The position numbers were made by a program, and so were the translations under genes. This document shows, piece after piece, positions 8,561-17,190 of a DNA stretch of 42,562 nt; within the stretch, counting starts at the first letter, position 1; every line of letters begins with the position of its first letter. The notes under the pieces are model-generated. The model saw only the letters and a list, made by a program, of their open reading frames with translations, searched no databases and had not been told where the DNA came from. The stretch spans positions 1-42,562 of the forward strand of contig CAZLHO010000023.1 of NCBI GenBank assembly GCA_964559455.1, given 5' to 3'. The stretch is from CAZLHO01 sp964559455 (GTDB lineage Bacteria; Krumholzibacteriota; Krumholzibacteriia; LZORAL124-64-63).

Positions 8561-8700
8561 CGCATGCTCCTGCTGAAGCAGACCCGCCCGTCGCGGGTGA
8601 ATGACAGTTCTAAGCCGTGGCGCCCCGCCCGCGTCGCATACAGTCCCGTAGAGGGTGCCAGATCAGGAAGCGGGCAGTCCCATTTCGGGCGGCCCGCTCC
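8561..8700 (+). repeat. Dispersed 3' repeat, copy R3 (orphan, stop codon lost)
   Basis: Begins with codons for RMLLLK, but the stop TAG of the other copies is CAG here. The tail blocks (ACCCGCCCGTCGCGGGTGAA, CGCGTCGCATACAGTCCCGTAGAGG, GTGCCAGATCAGGAAGCGGG) and the closing hairpin are all present; the left hairpin arm has one change (GGGCAGTCC). It has no passenger gene. It sits just upstream of the promoter of the LVIVD-repeat gene. Confidence 0.7.
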
Positions 8701-8719
8701 TGTGCCGAGGTCGCGGATG

Positions 8720-8728
8720 TGATATAAT
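8720..8728 (+). promoter_or_regulatory. Extended -10 promoter for the LVIVD-repeat gene
   Basis: TGATATAAT is a perfect TATAAT with the extended TGn motif, in an otherwise GC-rich region about 120 nt before the ATG at 8847. The -35 region 17 bp upstream (CTGTGC) is poor, as is common with extended -10 promoters. Confidence 0.55.
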
Positions 8729-8846
8729 CGGACAATCTCGCCCGCCATATTGGCCCACTCTCGCCGCACCCGGCGGGACACCGCAGTTGTGGGCTACCGA
8801 ATGCCATGCGCCGGCACCCGGCGTCACGCTCATGGGGGTCTGAACC

Positions 8847-11800
8847 ATGTTTTCCCGGAGAATGCTGATCCTGGTCTGCACGGGGCTGACGGCGGCTCTG
8901 GCCGCGCCGCATCCGGCGGCTGCGCTCGAGAGGCGGTTCGTGGAGGAGTTCTCTTCCCGGGCGCTCTGCGACACGAGCCTCACCACCGCCGAGTGGGACA
9001 CCGTGGCCGGCGAATTACGCCTGCCTGCGTTCGCGATCACCGAGCTCGGGTCCTGGAACACCACCGGGACCGCCTACGGGGTGGATGCATCGGGCGACCA
9101 CGTCTACGTGGCCGACTGGGCCGGCGGGCTGGCGGTGATCGACGTGAGCGATCCCGCCGCGCCGGCCCTGACCGGGACCTGCGCCCTGGCCGGTTCGGCC
9201 TTCGGCGTCGCCGCGGCGGGCGATCTGGCCTACGTGGCCGTCCAGGCCGCGGGGCTGCAGATCGTCGACATCTCCGATCCCGCATCGCCGACGGTGGCCG
9301 GCGGCTACGACACGGCAGGCAGCGCCTACGCCGTGCTGCACGCGGGCGATCTGGTCTACGTGGCGGACGGCTTCTCCGGCCTGGCGATCGTCGACGTCTC
9401 GAACCCGGCGAGCCCGTCCCTGGTCGGGGCCTGCGACACCCCGGGCAAGGCCTACGGCGTCGCCCTGCACGGGTCGTACGCCCTGGTGGCCGACAGCGAG
9501 TCCGGGATGCAGGTGATCGACGTCACCGACCCGGCGCTGCCGGCGATCGTCGGCTCCTACGATACGGGCGGCTACGCCTGGGACGTCGCGGTCGCCGGCG
9601 ACGCGGCCTTCGTCTCGGACAATTCCGGCGGCCTGGTCGTGTTGGACGTGTCGATTCCCGCCTCGCCCTCGTCGCTGGCGGTCTTGGCCCTGCCCGGTCC
9701 GGCCCTGGGATCGTATCTGGACGGCGACCGCCTGCAGGTCGGCTGCGGCCCGGCCGGGCTGGCGGTGATCGACGTGTCCGATCCCGGCAACCCCGTCGTG
9801 ACCGGGACCTACAACACGTCCGGCTCCGCCTACGACGTGGACGTGGCCGGGGAGTACGCGCTGGTCGCCGACGCGGCGGCGGGTCTGCGGATCCTGGACC
9901 TGCGCATGGCGGCCGATCTCTCGCGCATGGATCTCGTCGATCGCCTGGGCGACTGCGCGGCCATCGCGATGGCCGGCGACGTGGCCTGGGTCGTGGATCA
10001 GGGCTACGGTCTGCGGGCGGTCGACGTCTCCGATCCCCTGGACATGGTCGAGATCGGCGACGTCGCCGTGCCGGGCGACCTGCGCTCGATCGCCGTCCAC
10101 GGCGACCACGCCTTCCTCGGGGATTACAGCGACGATCTGATGGTCGTCGACATCTCGGTGCCTGCCAGCCCGGCCTTCGTCGACAGCTTCAGCCTGCCGG
10201 GCCACGCCTACGATGTCGTCCGCAGCGGCTCGTTGCTGTATATGGCCTGCGACGCCGCCGGCGTTCAGATCGTCGACGTCGGCGACCCGGCCGCCCCGTC
10301 CACGGTCGGAAGCTACGTGGCGGCCGGGAAATGCCGGACCCTGGCGATCGACGGCAACCTGCTGGCCGTGGGCCTTGTCGACGGCTTTGAACTGCTCGAC
10401 GTCACCGACCCGACGGCGCCGGCCCATCTGGGAAGCGGCGGCTGGTCGAGCTTGGAGTGCACGAGCCTGGGCCTGGACGGCGATCTGCTCTGCGCGGGCC
10501 TCGGACCGGGGATGCTTGGGTCGTATCTCCTGGTCTACGATGTGGCTGATCCATCGGCGCCCGCCGAACTTCGTACCCTCGGGGTCGACACCGTCTCGGA
10601 CCTGCAGATCGCCGGCGATCTGGTCTTCGTGGCGACCGAGGGGTCGGTCCGCGCCTTCGACATCACCGATCCGAACAACGTGGTCTCCGCCGGCGCCACG
10701 GCGACCCTGCCGCGCGGTTCGCTCGCCCTGGCTGGCGACGTGCTCTATACGACCGGCGCCGACGAGTTGGCCTCGGCCTGGGTCTTCACCGACCGCTACC
10801 GCATCGACAGGAACATGGCCTTCTCGACGATCGTTTTGGATCACGACGACACGATCGCCGCCCTGCGGCTGTCGACCGAGCAGTCCGGCAGTCCCATCAC
10901 CTGGCGGGCCTTGATGGACGGGGCCATCGCCGAGATTCATCTGACCGCGGGCGCCGGGTACCGCTTTCTCGACGGGAGCTATCGGGGGCAGGCCCTCCAG
11001 TGGTACGCCGTGCTCGACTACGGCCCGTTCTGGGGCGAGGCCGGGCCGGTCTGCACGGGCCTCGAACTGGAATGGCTCTTCGACTATGCGGTCGTCGACT
11101 CGGTCGTCGACGTCCCCGACGATCAGGGCGGCTGGGTGCGCATCCATTTCACCCCGTCGGGATGGGACCTCGACGGGTCCGACGACCCGGTCCAGGGCTA
11201 CAACGTCCTGCGCCGGATCGACGACGTCCAGACGCTGAAGGCGATCGCGGCCGACGACGGCCGTCGCCTGGCCTCCGACGCGGCGCTCGCCGGATCCCTG
11301 CCGCCGGGCTCGTGGGAGGTGCTGGGCTATTTCGGCGCCTGGGAGGCGGAACAGTACACCTACCTGGCCCCGACCCTGGGCGATTCGGGCGGGGTGGCCG
11401 ACCCATCGGTCTTTTGCATCATGGCCCGGACGGCCGCGAATGTGTTCCACGTCAGTCCGCCCGACAGCGGCTGGTCGGTGGACAACCTGGCGCCGAACGT
11501 GCCGGAAGGTCTGATGGTGGCCTACGCCAGCGGCGGCAACAGTCTCGAGTGGCTCGAGTCCGAGGCCGAGGACTTCCGCTACTTCAAGGTCTACCGCGGG
11601 ACGACGCCCGACTTCGTCATCGATCCGGAGAACCCGGTCCAGGTGACGACGTCGCCGTCGTGGACCGACCCGGCCGGCGGCTTCGACGTCTTCTACAAGG
11701 TGTCGGCGGTGGACTTCGCGGGCAACGAGAGCGCGGCGGCGCTGCCGGGTGGCTTGACCGGCATCGGGACGACGCCGTCGGTGTTCCGCCTGCTGGGCGC

Positions 11801-12059
11801 CTCGCCGAACCCCTTCAACCCGAAGACGACGATCCGCTTCGATCTGCCCGACGCGCGCTGCGTGGACCTGCGGGTCTACGACGCCACGGGAAGGCTGGTG
11901 CGGACGCTGCTGGACGGCGAGACGCGGCCCGCGGGCCGCCAGGACGTGGCTTGGGACGGCCGCGACGCCGCGGGCCGGACGGCGCCGTCGGGGGTGTACT
12001 TCTACAGCCTGAGGGCGGGGGAGGACCGGGACCTGGGCAGGATGCTGCTGCTTAAGTAG
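8847..12059 (+). CDS. Secreted LVIVD-repeat protein with C-terminal sorting domain
   Basis: A 1070-residue product with a signal peptide (about residues 1-27, ending AAA). Residues about 60-640 consist of many LVIVD-type repeats of about 42 residues, with cores such as GLAVIDVSDPA, GLQIVDISDPA and GLAIVDVSNPA, expected to form large beta-propellers. Residues about 750-960 hold a module 'VVDVPDDQGGWVRIHF' plus a fibronectin-III-like part, shared with the protein at 27857-30259. From N988 (NPFNPKTTIRF) to the end is a FlgD-Ig-like sorting domain finishing DLGRMLLLK. It is expected to be exported and anchored or released at the surface; the secretion machinery is not in this window. The stop codon runs straight into repeat copy R4. 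Confidence 0.9.
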   Translation: MFSRRMLILVCTGLTAALAAPHPAAALERRFVEEFSSRALCDTSLTTAEWDTVAGELRLPAFAITELGSWNTTGTAYGVDASGDHVYVADWAGGLAVIDVSDPAAPALTGTCALAGSAFGVAAAGDLAYVAVQAAGLQIVDISDPASPTVAGGYDTAGSAYAVLHAGDLVYVADGFSGLAIVDVSNPASPSLVGACDTPGKAYGVALHGSYALVADSESGMQVIDVTDPALPAIVGSYDTGGYAWDVAVAGDAAFVSDNSGGLVVLDVSIPASPSSLAVLALPGPALGSYLDGDRLQVGCGPAGLAVIDVSDPGNPVVTGTYNTSGSAYDVDVAGEYALVADAAAGLRILDLRMAADLSRMDLVDRLGDCAAIAMAGDVAWVVDQGYGLRAVDVSDPLDMVEIGDVAVPGDLRSIAVHGDHAFLGDYSDDLMVVDISVPASPAFVDSFSLPGHAYDVVRSGSLLYMACDAAGVQIVDVGDPAAPSTVGSYVAAGKCRTLAIDGNLLAVGLVDGFELLDVTDPTAPAHLGSGGWSSLECTSLGLDGDLLCAGLGPGMLGSYLLVYDVADPSAPAELRTLGVDTVSDLQIAGDLVFVATEGSVRAFDITDPNNVVSAGATATLPRGSLALAGDVLYTTGADELASAWVFTDRYRIDRNMAFSTIVLDHDDTIAALRLSTEQSGSPITWRALMDGAIAEIHLTAGAGYRFLDGSYRGQALQWYAVLDYGPFWGEAGPVCTGLELEWLFDYAVVDSVVDVPDDQGGWVRIHFTPSGWDLDGSDDPVQGYNVLRRIDDVQTLKAIAADDGRRLASDAALAGSLPPGSWEVLGYFGAWEAEQYTYLAPTLGDSGGVADPSVFCIMARTAANVFHVSPPDSGWSVDNLAPNVPEGLMVAYASGGNSLEWLESEAEDFRYFKVYRGTTPDFVIDPENPVQVTTSPSWTDPAGGFDVFYKVSAVDFAGNESAAALPGGLTGIGTTPSVFRLLGASPNPFNPKTTIRFDLPDARCVDLRVYDATGRLVRTLLDGETRPAGRQDVAWDGRDAAGRTAPSGVYFYSLRAGEDRDLGRMLLLK

Positions 12060-12183
12060 AGCCGGCCGTCGCGGGTGAACGACAACTCCGGGTCGCGGAG
12101 GCTTGATCGCGTCGCATGCAGCCCCATGGAGGGCGCCAGATCAGGAAGCGGGCCGTCCCCGGGGTGGGGACGGCCCGCTCGTT
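12060..12183 (+). repeat. Dispersed 3' repeat, copy R4 (behind an intact gene)
   Basis: Contains the blocks GCCGTCGCGGGTGAACGACA, CGCGTCGCATGCAGCCCCAT, GGAGGGCGCCAGATCAGGAA and the closing hairpin. It is the only copy in the window that follows a complete sorting-domain gene, and so may represent the ancestral arrangement. Confidence 0.7.
12147..12179 (+). terminator. Terminator hairpin of repeat R4
   Basis: AGCGGGCCGTCCCC and GGGGACGGCCCGCT form a perfect 14-bp stem with a 5-nt loop, followed by CGTTTCC. It probably serves both the LVIVD gene and the convergent lipoprotein gene. Confidence 0.65.
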
Positions 12184-12212
12184 TCCAAGGTCCTCTTTGG
12201 CGGCGCCGGTCT

Positions 12213-12749
12213 TCACTCGGGAATATTGAAAAGACCGCAGATCTCCGAGTACGACAAGGCGTCCATCGATCTGGTCAGGTCCGGGCGCGCCACCCCTTTC
12301 TCCTGGGCGGCCTCGTCGAGCACGCCGCCGGGGATCAGCACGTAGCGGACCCGATTGAAGCCGGGAATCGCCCCCGGATCCATCGTGGGGTCCGTCGTCG
12401 AATAATAGATGGCCCGGATGGTGCCGGCCTGCGCCCGGAACATGAAGTGGTAGTGCACGTCGTTGAAGGTCACGGGCAGCTGGACGATCTCCGGAGCATA
12501 GCCCACGGCGTTCAAGAAGACCATGATGACGCCGTTGTCGACGATCTCCTGGGTCAGGGCCGGGGCCGTCATGGTGAAAGTGCGTTCGGCGGTGCCGAAG
12601 ACCGTGTACAGGTCCCAGGTCGTTTCGTACCAGTCCGAATAGATGACGTTCGCGGCGCCGGCCGGACCCGTCGGTCCCTTATCCCCCTCGCAACCACAGC
12701 ACACGACAGCTACGCAGAGCAGCAACCAAGAAACGTGACGGCGTCTCAT
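12213..12749 (-). CDS. Small lipoprotein-like protein with collagen-like motif
   Basis: A 178-residue product. The ATG at 12749 is preferred because GGGAGG lies 6 nt upstream and the protein then begins MRRRHVSWLLLCVAVVCCGC, a short basic start, a hydrophobic core and a cluster of Cys where lipidation could occur (the lipobox is not canonical). GDKGPTGPAGAANVIYSDW follows; this collagen-like triplet next to 'ANVIYSDW' is seen in many uncharacterised Bacteroidetes-type lipoproteins. The rest looks beta-rich, with no catalytic motif. Its start overlaps the ragged 3' end of the upstream esterase remnant. Confidence 0.75.
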   Translation of the reverse strand: MRRRHVSWLLLCVAVVCCGCEGDKGPTGPAGAANVIYSDWYETTWDLYTVFGTAERTFTMTAPALTQEIVDNGVIMVFLNAVGYAPEIVQLPVTFNDVHYHFMFRAQAGTIRAIYYSTTDPTMDPGAIPGFNRVRYVLIPGGVLDEAAQEKGVARPDLTRSMDALSYSEICGLFNIPE

Positions 12750-13609
12750 CACCGGCCTCCCAGGTGCGGTTCGGAAGCGAGCCACGAAGACCGCGGCCGG
12801 GAATTCGACCGCATGGCTCCGTCTCCCGAGGCCAACGTACCGCTCCTGCCCGGCCGAGTCGACAATCATCTTCGATGCAGATTGGCGCGGTCTCGTGGCG
12901 CTCATCGGCGAAAACCTTGAGCTCCCATTCGAGGTCCGGATTGTTCCGGTCCTGCAGGACCTTCACCAGGCGTGCGATTCCCTCCGTCTGGCACTCATGT
13001 TCCCGGCCGCGGGACAGGAACAGGAAGCCGCGGCGGCCCGGTTCCGAGGCCAGGGTCGTCTCGGCGCTCCTGGCCTCACCATAGTCGTCCCACCATAGGG
13101 CAGGGCTGCTGGCGATATGGGCGCTGAAGGCGGCCGGGGAGTTCAGGAACGTATGGACGGCGAACAATCCCCCCGCCGAATGGCCGAACAGGATGCTGAA
13201 CGGCCACGTCCGATAATTCCCTTCGATCTGGGGTCTCAGCTCATCCGTCAGGAAGGCGAGAAACTTGTCGGCGCCTCCGCCGCCCGGCAACCGGGCCTTG
13301 TCCTGGGGGCTGGCGGTCGGGGGCAGGAGATCCCTGTTGCGGTCGGTATTCGGGATGCCGACGACGATAGCCTGCGGCATCTTGTTGACCTGGCCCATAA
13401 ACCGGATCGCTCCGAGGGCCTGCAAGAACTGTCCCTCGCCGTCCAGCACATGGACGACCGGGTATCGTTCGTCCGAGCCTTCATACCCGCTCGAGAGGGA
13501 GATCTTGAGGATTCGCTCCTCGTCGAGGATGGGTGTGGATCTTCAGCTCCATTGCCTTCGGGTCGCGGGCCTGAAAGTCGATCGCGCCAGAGTCTTGGAA
13601 GCTTCGCAT
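12679..13609 (-). pseudogene. Degraded alpha/beta-hydrolase (esterase D / IroE type)
   Basis: The central frame has 'YPVVHVLDGEGQFLQ', 'IVVGIPNTDRNRDLLP', the nucleophile elbow GHSAGG, 'SPALWWDD' and 'FLFLSRGREHE', characteristic of the siderophore-esterase-like family. The N-terminal part (MRSFQDSGAIDFQ...AMELKIHT, from 13609) is in a different frame. The join to ILDEERILKISLSSGYEGSD needs a one-base shift near 13531, just after an in-frame TGA. At the C-terminus the homology fades after 'FADERHETAP' (about 12900), and the frame then runs into unrelated sequence over the next gene's start. The catalytic His (ERHE) is still visible. It is either a decayed gene or one hit by an assembly error. 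Confidence 0.65.
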
Positions 13610-13820
13610 ATTCCTTCGGGCGGGTCTGCGGCCGGGCGGGGATGTCGGTATGACGCGCCGGGCAGGGGAAAGGTTTCGTCTGTGTCGGGGCGCCGGATCG
13701 ATGCGCCTGCTCCGGATGATCCGGTGCAGGCGTTTCCGTCTCTCCGGCTCCGTTGCTCCATGCAACTTCAAGCGGCAGCGACCGTAGTTTCCGCGGCGTC
13801 GGATCGACCAGGAGGACGAT

Positions 13821-14621
13821 ATGCGTCAGCGCTATGTGATGGTCCGGACATTCCTGTCGCTGGTGATCGTGGCCGGCCTGGCATCGACGGGGGCGGCGCA
13901 ATCCGACCCGGTCCAGGAACGCCGGGACCGGATGGCCGAACGGGCCCGTCAGGCCTACGAGCGGATCCTCGCGGCGCAGACCGTGCCGCTGGCGACGACG
14001 CCGGAAGAGGTGATCGACCGGTGCATCGAAGCCATGGGCGGCCGCGAAGCGCTGGCGTCCCTGCGGACGCTGACCAAGAAGATCGACGGCTACGAGATGG
14101 CCGGGGGGTTCGGCGGTACGTTCCATCTCAAGGCGCCCAACTACATCCGGCAGGAACATGGTCAGGGGCGCGCTTTCGTGACCGACGGCGTATCCGCCTG
14201 GGCGGTCGACGGCGACCAGTGGACACCCGTGCCGGACAGCGACCCGGGCCGGCGGCGATGGCGCCAGATGTTCAGCATCAGCCTGGACCTCGTCGACTAC
14301 GGCGCCAAGAATGTGATCTACGAGTTCGTCGGAACCGAGGCGCTCGAAGGCAGCGCCTGCTACAAGCTCCGGAAGGACGTCGGCACGGGCAAGGAGATCT
14401 ACGTCTACTTCAATGTCGAGACCGGCCTGCTGATGATGGAGGAGGAGTTCGGCGACGACGGCTGGATGGCGAACCTCTTCTACGACCACCGCGACGTCGA
14501 CGGTGTGATGTTGCCTCACATGAGGGTGAGGGTCGCCGAGATCATCAAGACGGCCCACGTGGGCCTGATATCCTACGAAGCAAACGCTCCTCTCGAAGAC
14601 GACCTGTTCGTCCGGCCTTGA
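13821..14621 (+). CDS. Exported LolA-like outer-membrane lipoprotein-sorting-type protein
   Basis: A 266-residue product with AGGAGG 5 nt before the ATG and a signal peptide ending GAA. A charged linker is followed by 'TPEEVIDRCIEAMGGREAL', a hallmark of many LolA/LppX-fold exported proteins ('I...EAMGG.eaL..L'). The beta-rich part includes 'FHLKAPNYIRQE', 'TDGVSAWAVDG', 'GTEALEGSACYKLRKD' and 'YVYFNVETGLLMMEE'. LolA-fold proteins bind lipid or lipoprotein acyl chains in the periplasm, but this subgroup is uncharacterised. It stands alone on the plus strand between minus-strand genes. Confidence 0.7.
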   Translation: MRQRYVMVRTFLSLVIVAGLASTGAAQSDPVQERRDRMAERARQAYERILAAQTVPLATTPEEVIDRCIEAMGGREALASLRTLTKKIDGYEMAGGFGGTFHLKAPNYIRQEHGQGRAFVTDGVSAWAVDGDQWTPVPDSDPGRRRWRQMFSISLDLVDYGAKNVIYEFVGTEALEGSACYKLRKDVGTGKEIYVYFNVETGLLMMEEEFGDDGWMANLFYDHRDVDGVMLPHMRVRVAEIIKTAHVGLISYEANAPLEDDLFVRP

Positions 14622-14691
14622 ACCCGCCCGAGCCGTCCCGACATCCGAAACGAGCTTCACGCGTCGCTCGCCGCAGCATCGGCTTTCGGCC

Positions 14692-15891
14692 TCAAAGCAT
14701 CTCGTAGCAGATGACCTCGAGCGGCTCGGCCTCTTCGTCCCCGTCCTGCTGCCGGACGTTGAAGGCCGACCCGGTTCCCCGGAGCACGGCCAGCCGGCCG
14801 CCGCCCAGCAGGAAGCAGGTGCCCTCGTTCATCTCGCCGCCGAGGGGGACCGGCACCCGGCGGAGGTACTCGCCGTCGGGCGCGAAGACGTCCCAGGTCT
14901 CGAGGATGCCCTCGGGCCGGTCCTCGTGGCCGTGGGGCGTCAGGACCCAGATCGTGCCGTCGTCGGGATGGACCATCATCCGTGTGACGCAGGGGTCGCG
15001 GTCGGCGATGGTCCAGTCCGCGTCGGGGGGAGTGCCGGCGTCGATCAGGGGGGAGACCCGCTCCATTTCGGCCCCTGTCCTCTTGCGCGGCTCGTACCTG
15101 CGGCCGAAGACCCGGACGAGCCGGCCCGCCGTGTCGAACTCCGAGATCTCGTACGCATCCCTCTTCATGGGGGCGTAGATGCGGCCGCCGGACCCTAGCG
15201 CCCAGGACGTGTCGATGTAGTACTCGTCCGCCTCGACGTAGCTGCGCCCGGTGGGGTCGAAGGGGGTGGCCTTCTCGAGGATGTGGCGGAACCCGGCCAG
15301 CGAGGCGTCGCCCACGGACAGGAAGCGGTTGGTGTGGCTTGCGCCGTCGGGCGCCAGCACGACGCTGCCGCCGCTGGCTCCCAGGACGCCGTCGCGATAC
15401 TGGAGGCTGATCATGATCGCGAGGTTGCCCTCGGCGGGAGCGCCGACGGGGTGGTGGGTGCCCAAGGGCGTGCCGTCGGTGCCGATGGTGATGAGCCTGC
15501 CGGGGAATCCCATCCCGATGCCGAGGACGTCGTCCGGCAGGAAGACCAGCCCGACGGGCTGGCGCAGCTCGCCGGGCCCGTCGCCTTCCCGGCTCAGGTC
15601 GCGCAGGTGCTCGCCGTCGGCGGAGATCACGACCACCTGGCAGAGCTGGTTGTCCAGGATGTAGACGCTGCCGTCCTCGTGCATCTTCAGGTCCGCGACG
15701 CGTCCGAAGATCAGGTCGCCGTCCTCGCCGCCGACCCGCCACAGTTCGCGCAGGGCCAGCGCCTGGACGCCCTGGGAGGGGCCGTCGGCGTCGATGGTGC
15801 GCGGGACTTCCGCCGCATCGGCCAGGGCGAACCCGGAGCAGAGGAGAACAAGGATCGTCGCGAACGGAAGGCGTTTCAGCGCGGTATTCAT
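14692..15891 (-). CDS. 6-bladed beta-propeller exported protein (paralogue)
   Basis: A 399-residue product. The ATG at 15891 begins a clear signal peptide (MNTALKRLPFATILVLLC..ALA); longer in-frame extensions lack a ribosome site. It shares with the gene at 4071-5333 the ordered motifs 'LALRELWRVGGEDGD', 'LKMHEDGSVYILD', 'ISADGEHLRDL', 'EGDGPGELRQPVGLVFLPDD', and the same C-terminal ending (VICYEML against VICYRIVE). It is a secreted or periplasmic propeller of unknown role. The pair suggests a small expanded family on both strands of this region. Confidence 0.85.
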   Translation of the reverse strand: MNTALKRLPFATILVLLCSGFALADAAEVPRTIDADGPSQGVQALALRELWRVGGEDGDLIFGRVADLKMHEDGSVYILDNQLCQVVVISADGEHLRDLSREGDGPGELRQPVGLVFLPDDVLGIGMGFPGRLITIGTDGTPLGTHHPVGAPAEGNLAIMISLQYRDGVLGASGGSVVLAPDGASHTNRFLSVGDASLAGFRHILEKATPFDPTGRSYVEADEYYIDTSWALGSGGRIYAPMKRDAYEISEFDTAGRLVRVFGRRYEPRKRTGAEMERVSPLIDAGTPPDADWTIADRDPCVTRMMVHPDDGTIWVLTPHGHEDRPEGILETWDVFAPDGEYLRRVPVPLGGEMNEGTCFLLGGGRLAVLRGTGSAFNVRQQDGDEEAEPLEVICYEML

Positions 15892-16034
15892 GGCGGGACT
15901 CGTTTCGGGGCGTGCTGCCGGCCAGCGAATGAAAGGGAGGGCGCTCGCCCGGGTAGCTACGCACGGAAGGCGGAATCGGTTGCCGGCGAGGTGCAGCCGG
16001 ATCCGAGAGCCGGTGTTGCTCATGAACCGGGCCA

Positions 16035-16072
16035 AGGAAGCGGGCCGTCCCCGGATGGGGGCGGCCCGTTTC
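16035..16072 (-). terminator. Hairpin of short repeat form R6, downstream of arsR-type gene
   Basis: GGAAGCGGGCCGTCCCC leads to GGGGGCGGCCCG, nearly the same hairpin as in R1-R5. It lies 20-57 bp after the stop of the minus-strand ArsR gene and probably terminates that operon. The GTGCCAGATCA block is not preserved; the flank reads GAACCGGGCCAAGGAAGC. Confidence 0.6.
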
Positions 16073-16091
16073 CATCTCCACCGGTTTCGTC

Positions 16092-16391
16092 TCAGCGTCC
16101 GCCGCCGGCGATCACCCGTTCCACGCACTCCAGGAACTCCATCACGCAGGGGACCCGCAGGGCGTAGGTGACCACGGCGCCCCGCTTCTCCGAGGACAGG
16201 ATCCCCGCCTGTTTGAGAAGCGAGAGGTGGCGCGAAACCGTGGAGGCGTCGGCGCCGATCAGGGCCGTGAGGTCCGAGACGTTCCGGGGGGCGCCGGCGA
16301 GTTCCTGGACGATCAGCAGGCGGGTCGGGTGGCCCAGGGCCTTGAAGATATCGGCCCGGGGCTCCAGTCGTTTCCTGAGTCCGGGATCCAT
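16092..16391 (-). CDS. ArsR/SmtB-family transcriptional regulator
   Basis: A 99-residue winged-helix repressor. TAGGAGG precedes the ATG at 16391, where the TAG is the stop of the upstream TauE gene. 'ADIFKALGHPTRLLIVQEL' and the recognition helix 'DASTVSRHLSLLKQAGIL' are typical. Two Cys (C82 and C89, in VPCVMEFLECVERV) sit in the C-terminal helix. A thiol pair suits a sensor of reactive sulfur, thiols or metal, but it is not the classical ArsR CxCxxC site. As last gene of the rhodanese-TauE-ArsR operon it likely represses that operon. Confidence 0.85.
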   Translation of the reverse strand: MDPGLRKRLEPRADIFKALGHPTRLLIVQELAGAPRNVSDLTALIGADASTVSRHLSLLKQAGILSSEKRGAVVTYALRVPCVMEFLECVERVIAGGGR

Positions 16392-16400
16392 GCGCGCCTC

Positions 16401-17189
16401 CTAGAGGATCGTCTTGAGGTACATGAAGACGGCCGCCGCGAGGGTCGTGAAGGCGAAGACCTTCTTCAGCACCTTCGGCTTCGTGGCCAGCGCCAGCTTG
16501 CCGCCGATCAGACCGCCGACGACCGCCACCGCGGCCTGAGGCAGGGCCCACGACCAATCGACGCCGCCCTCGACCATGTGCCCCAGGAAGCCCATGGCCG
16601 CGGTCGCGCCGACCATCACGGACGCCGTGCCGACGGCCAGCTTCATCGGCATCCTGCAGGCCAGCACCATCAGGGGGATCAGGAACGACCCGCCGGAGAC
16701 GCCCACCATGCCGGCGACGAATCCCGTCGCCAGGGAGAAGGGAGCCGCGATCCGCAGGTCGACGTCGATCGTCGCGCCGTGCGCCTCGAAGGACCAGACG
16801 CCCCGCCGCCGGCCGCCCGGACGGGAGATCCGCTCGGAGACGGGGAAGAGCATCAGCAGGCTGGCCAGCGCCAGCATCGTCGCGAAGATCAGCTTCAGGG
16901 CCGTGCCGTGGAAGAGGTAGGCCAGCAGTCCGCCGAAGAAGGCCGTCAGGCTGGCGGTCAGGCCGATGAAGAGCGCCATCCGCCAGGCGACGTTCCTGTG
17001 CCTCTGGAAGACGATCAGTGCCGCGAACGAAGTGCAGCCCATGATGAGCTGTCCCGTCGCGGCCGCGCTGTGCATCGGAATGCCTGCGAGGACCTGGACC
17101 AGGACGTAGAAATTGCCGCCACCGCGGCCGGCCATCGTCATGAAGACCGCGATGAGCAGGATGACGGGCAGGATGAAGGCCAGACTCAT
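16401..17189 (-). CDS. Sulfite exporter TauE/SafE family membrane protein
   Basis: About 262 residues from the ATG at 17189, one base after the TGA of the rhodanese gene; a GTG at 17198 would overlap it by 8 bp. There are about eight hydrophobic segments, and the family signature appears in 'GFVAGMVGVSGGSFLIPLMVL' in two parts (GxxxGxxGVSGG) and in 'GTASVMVGATAAMGFLGH'. The family exports or imports sulfite, sulfonates or other sulfur oxyanions across the inner membrane. The rhodanese and ArsR neighbours point to sulfur detoxification or thiosulfate/sulfite handling. Confidence 0.85.
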   Translation of the reverse strand: MSLAFILPVILLIAVFMTMAGRGGGNFYVLVQVLAGIPMHSAAATGQLIMGCTSFAALIVFQRHRNVAWRMALFIGLTASLTAFFGGLLAYLFHGTALKLIFATMLALASLLMLFPVSERISRPGGRRRGVWSFEAHGATIDVDLRIAAPFSLATGFVAGMVGVSGGSFLIPLMVLACRMPMKLAVGTASVMVGATAAMGFLGHMVEGGVDWSWALPQAAVAVVGGLIGGKLALATKPKVLKKVFAFTTLAAAVFMYLKTIL

Positions 17190-17190
17190 C

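Noticed and set aside
9015..11450. 811-codon open frame antisense to the LVIVD-repeat gene
   Set aside because: A frame shadow caused by high GC and the repeated codon pattern of the real gene; no ribosome site or recognisable domain.
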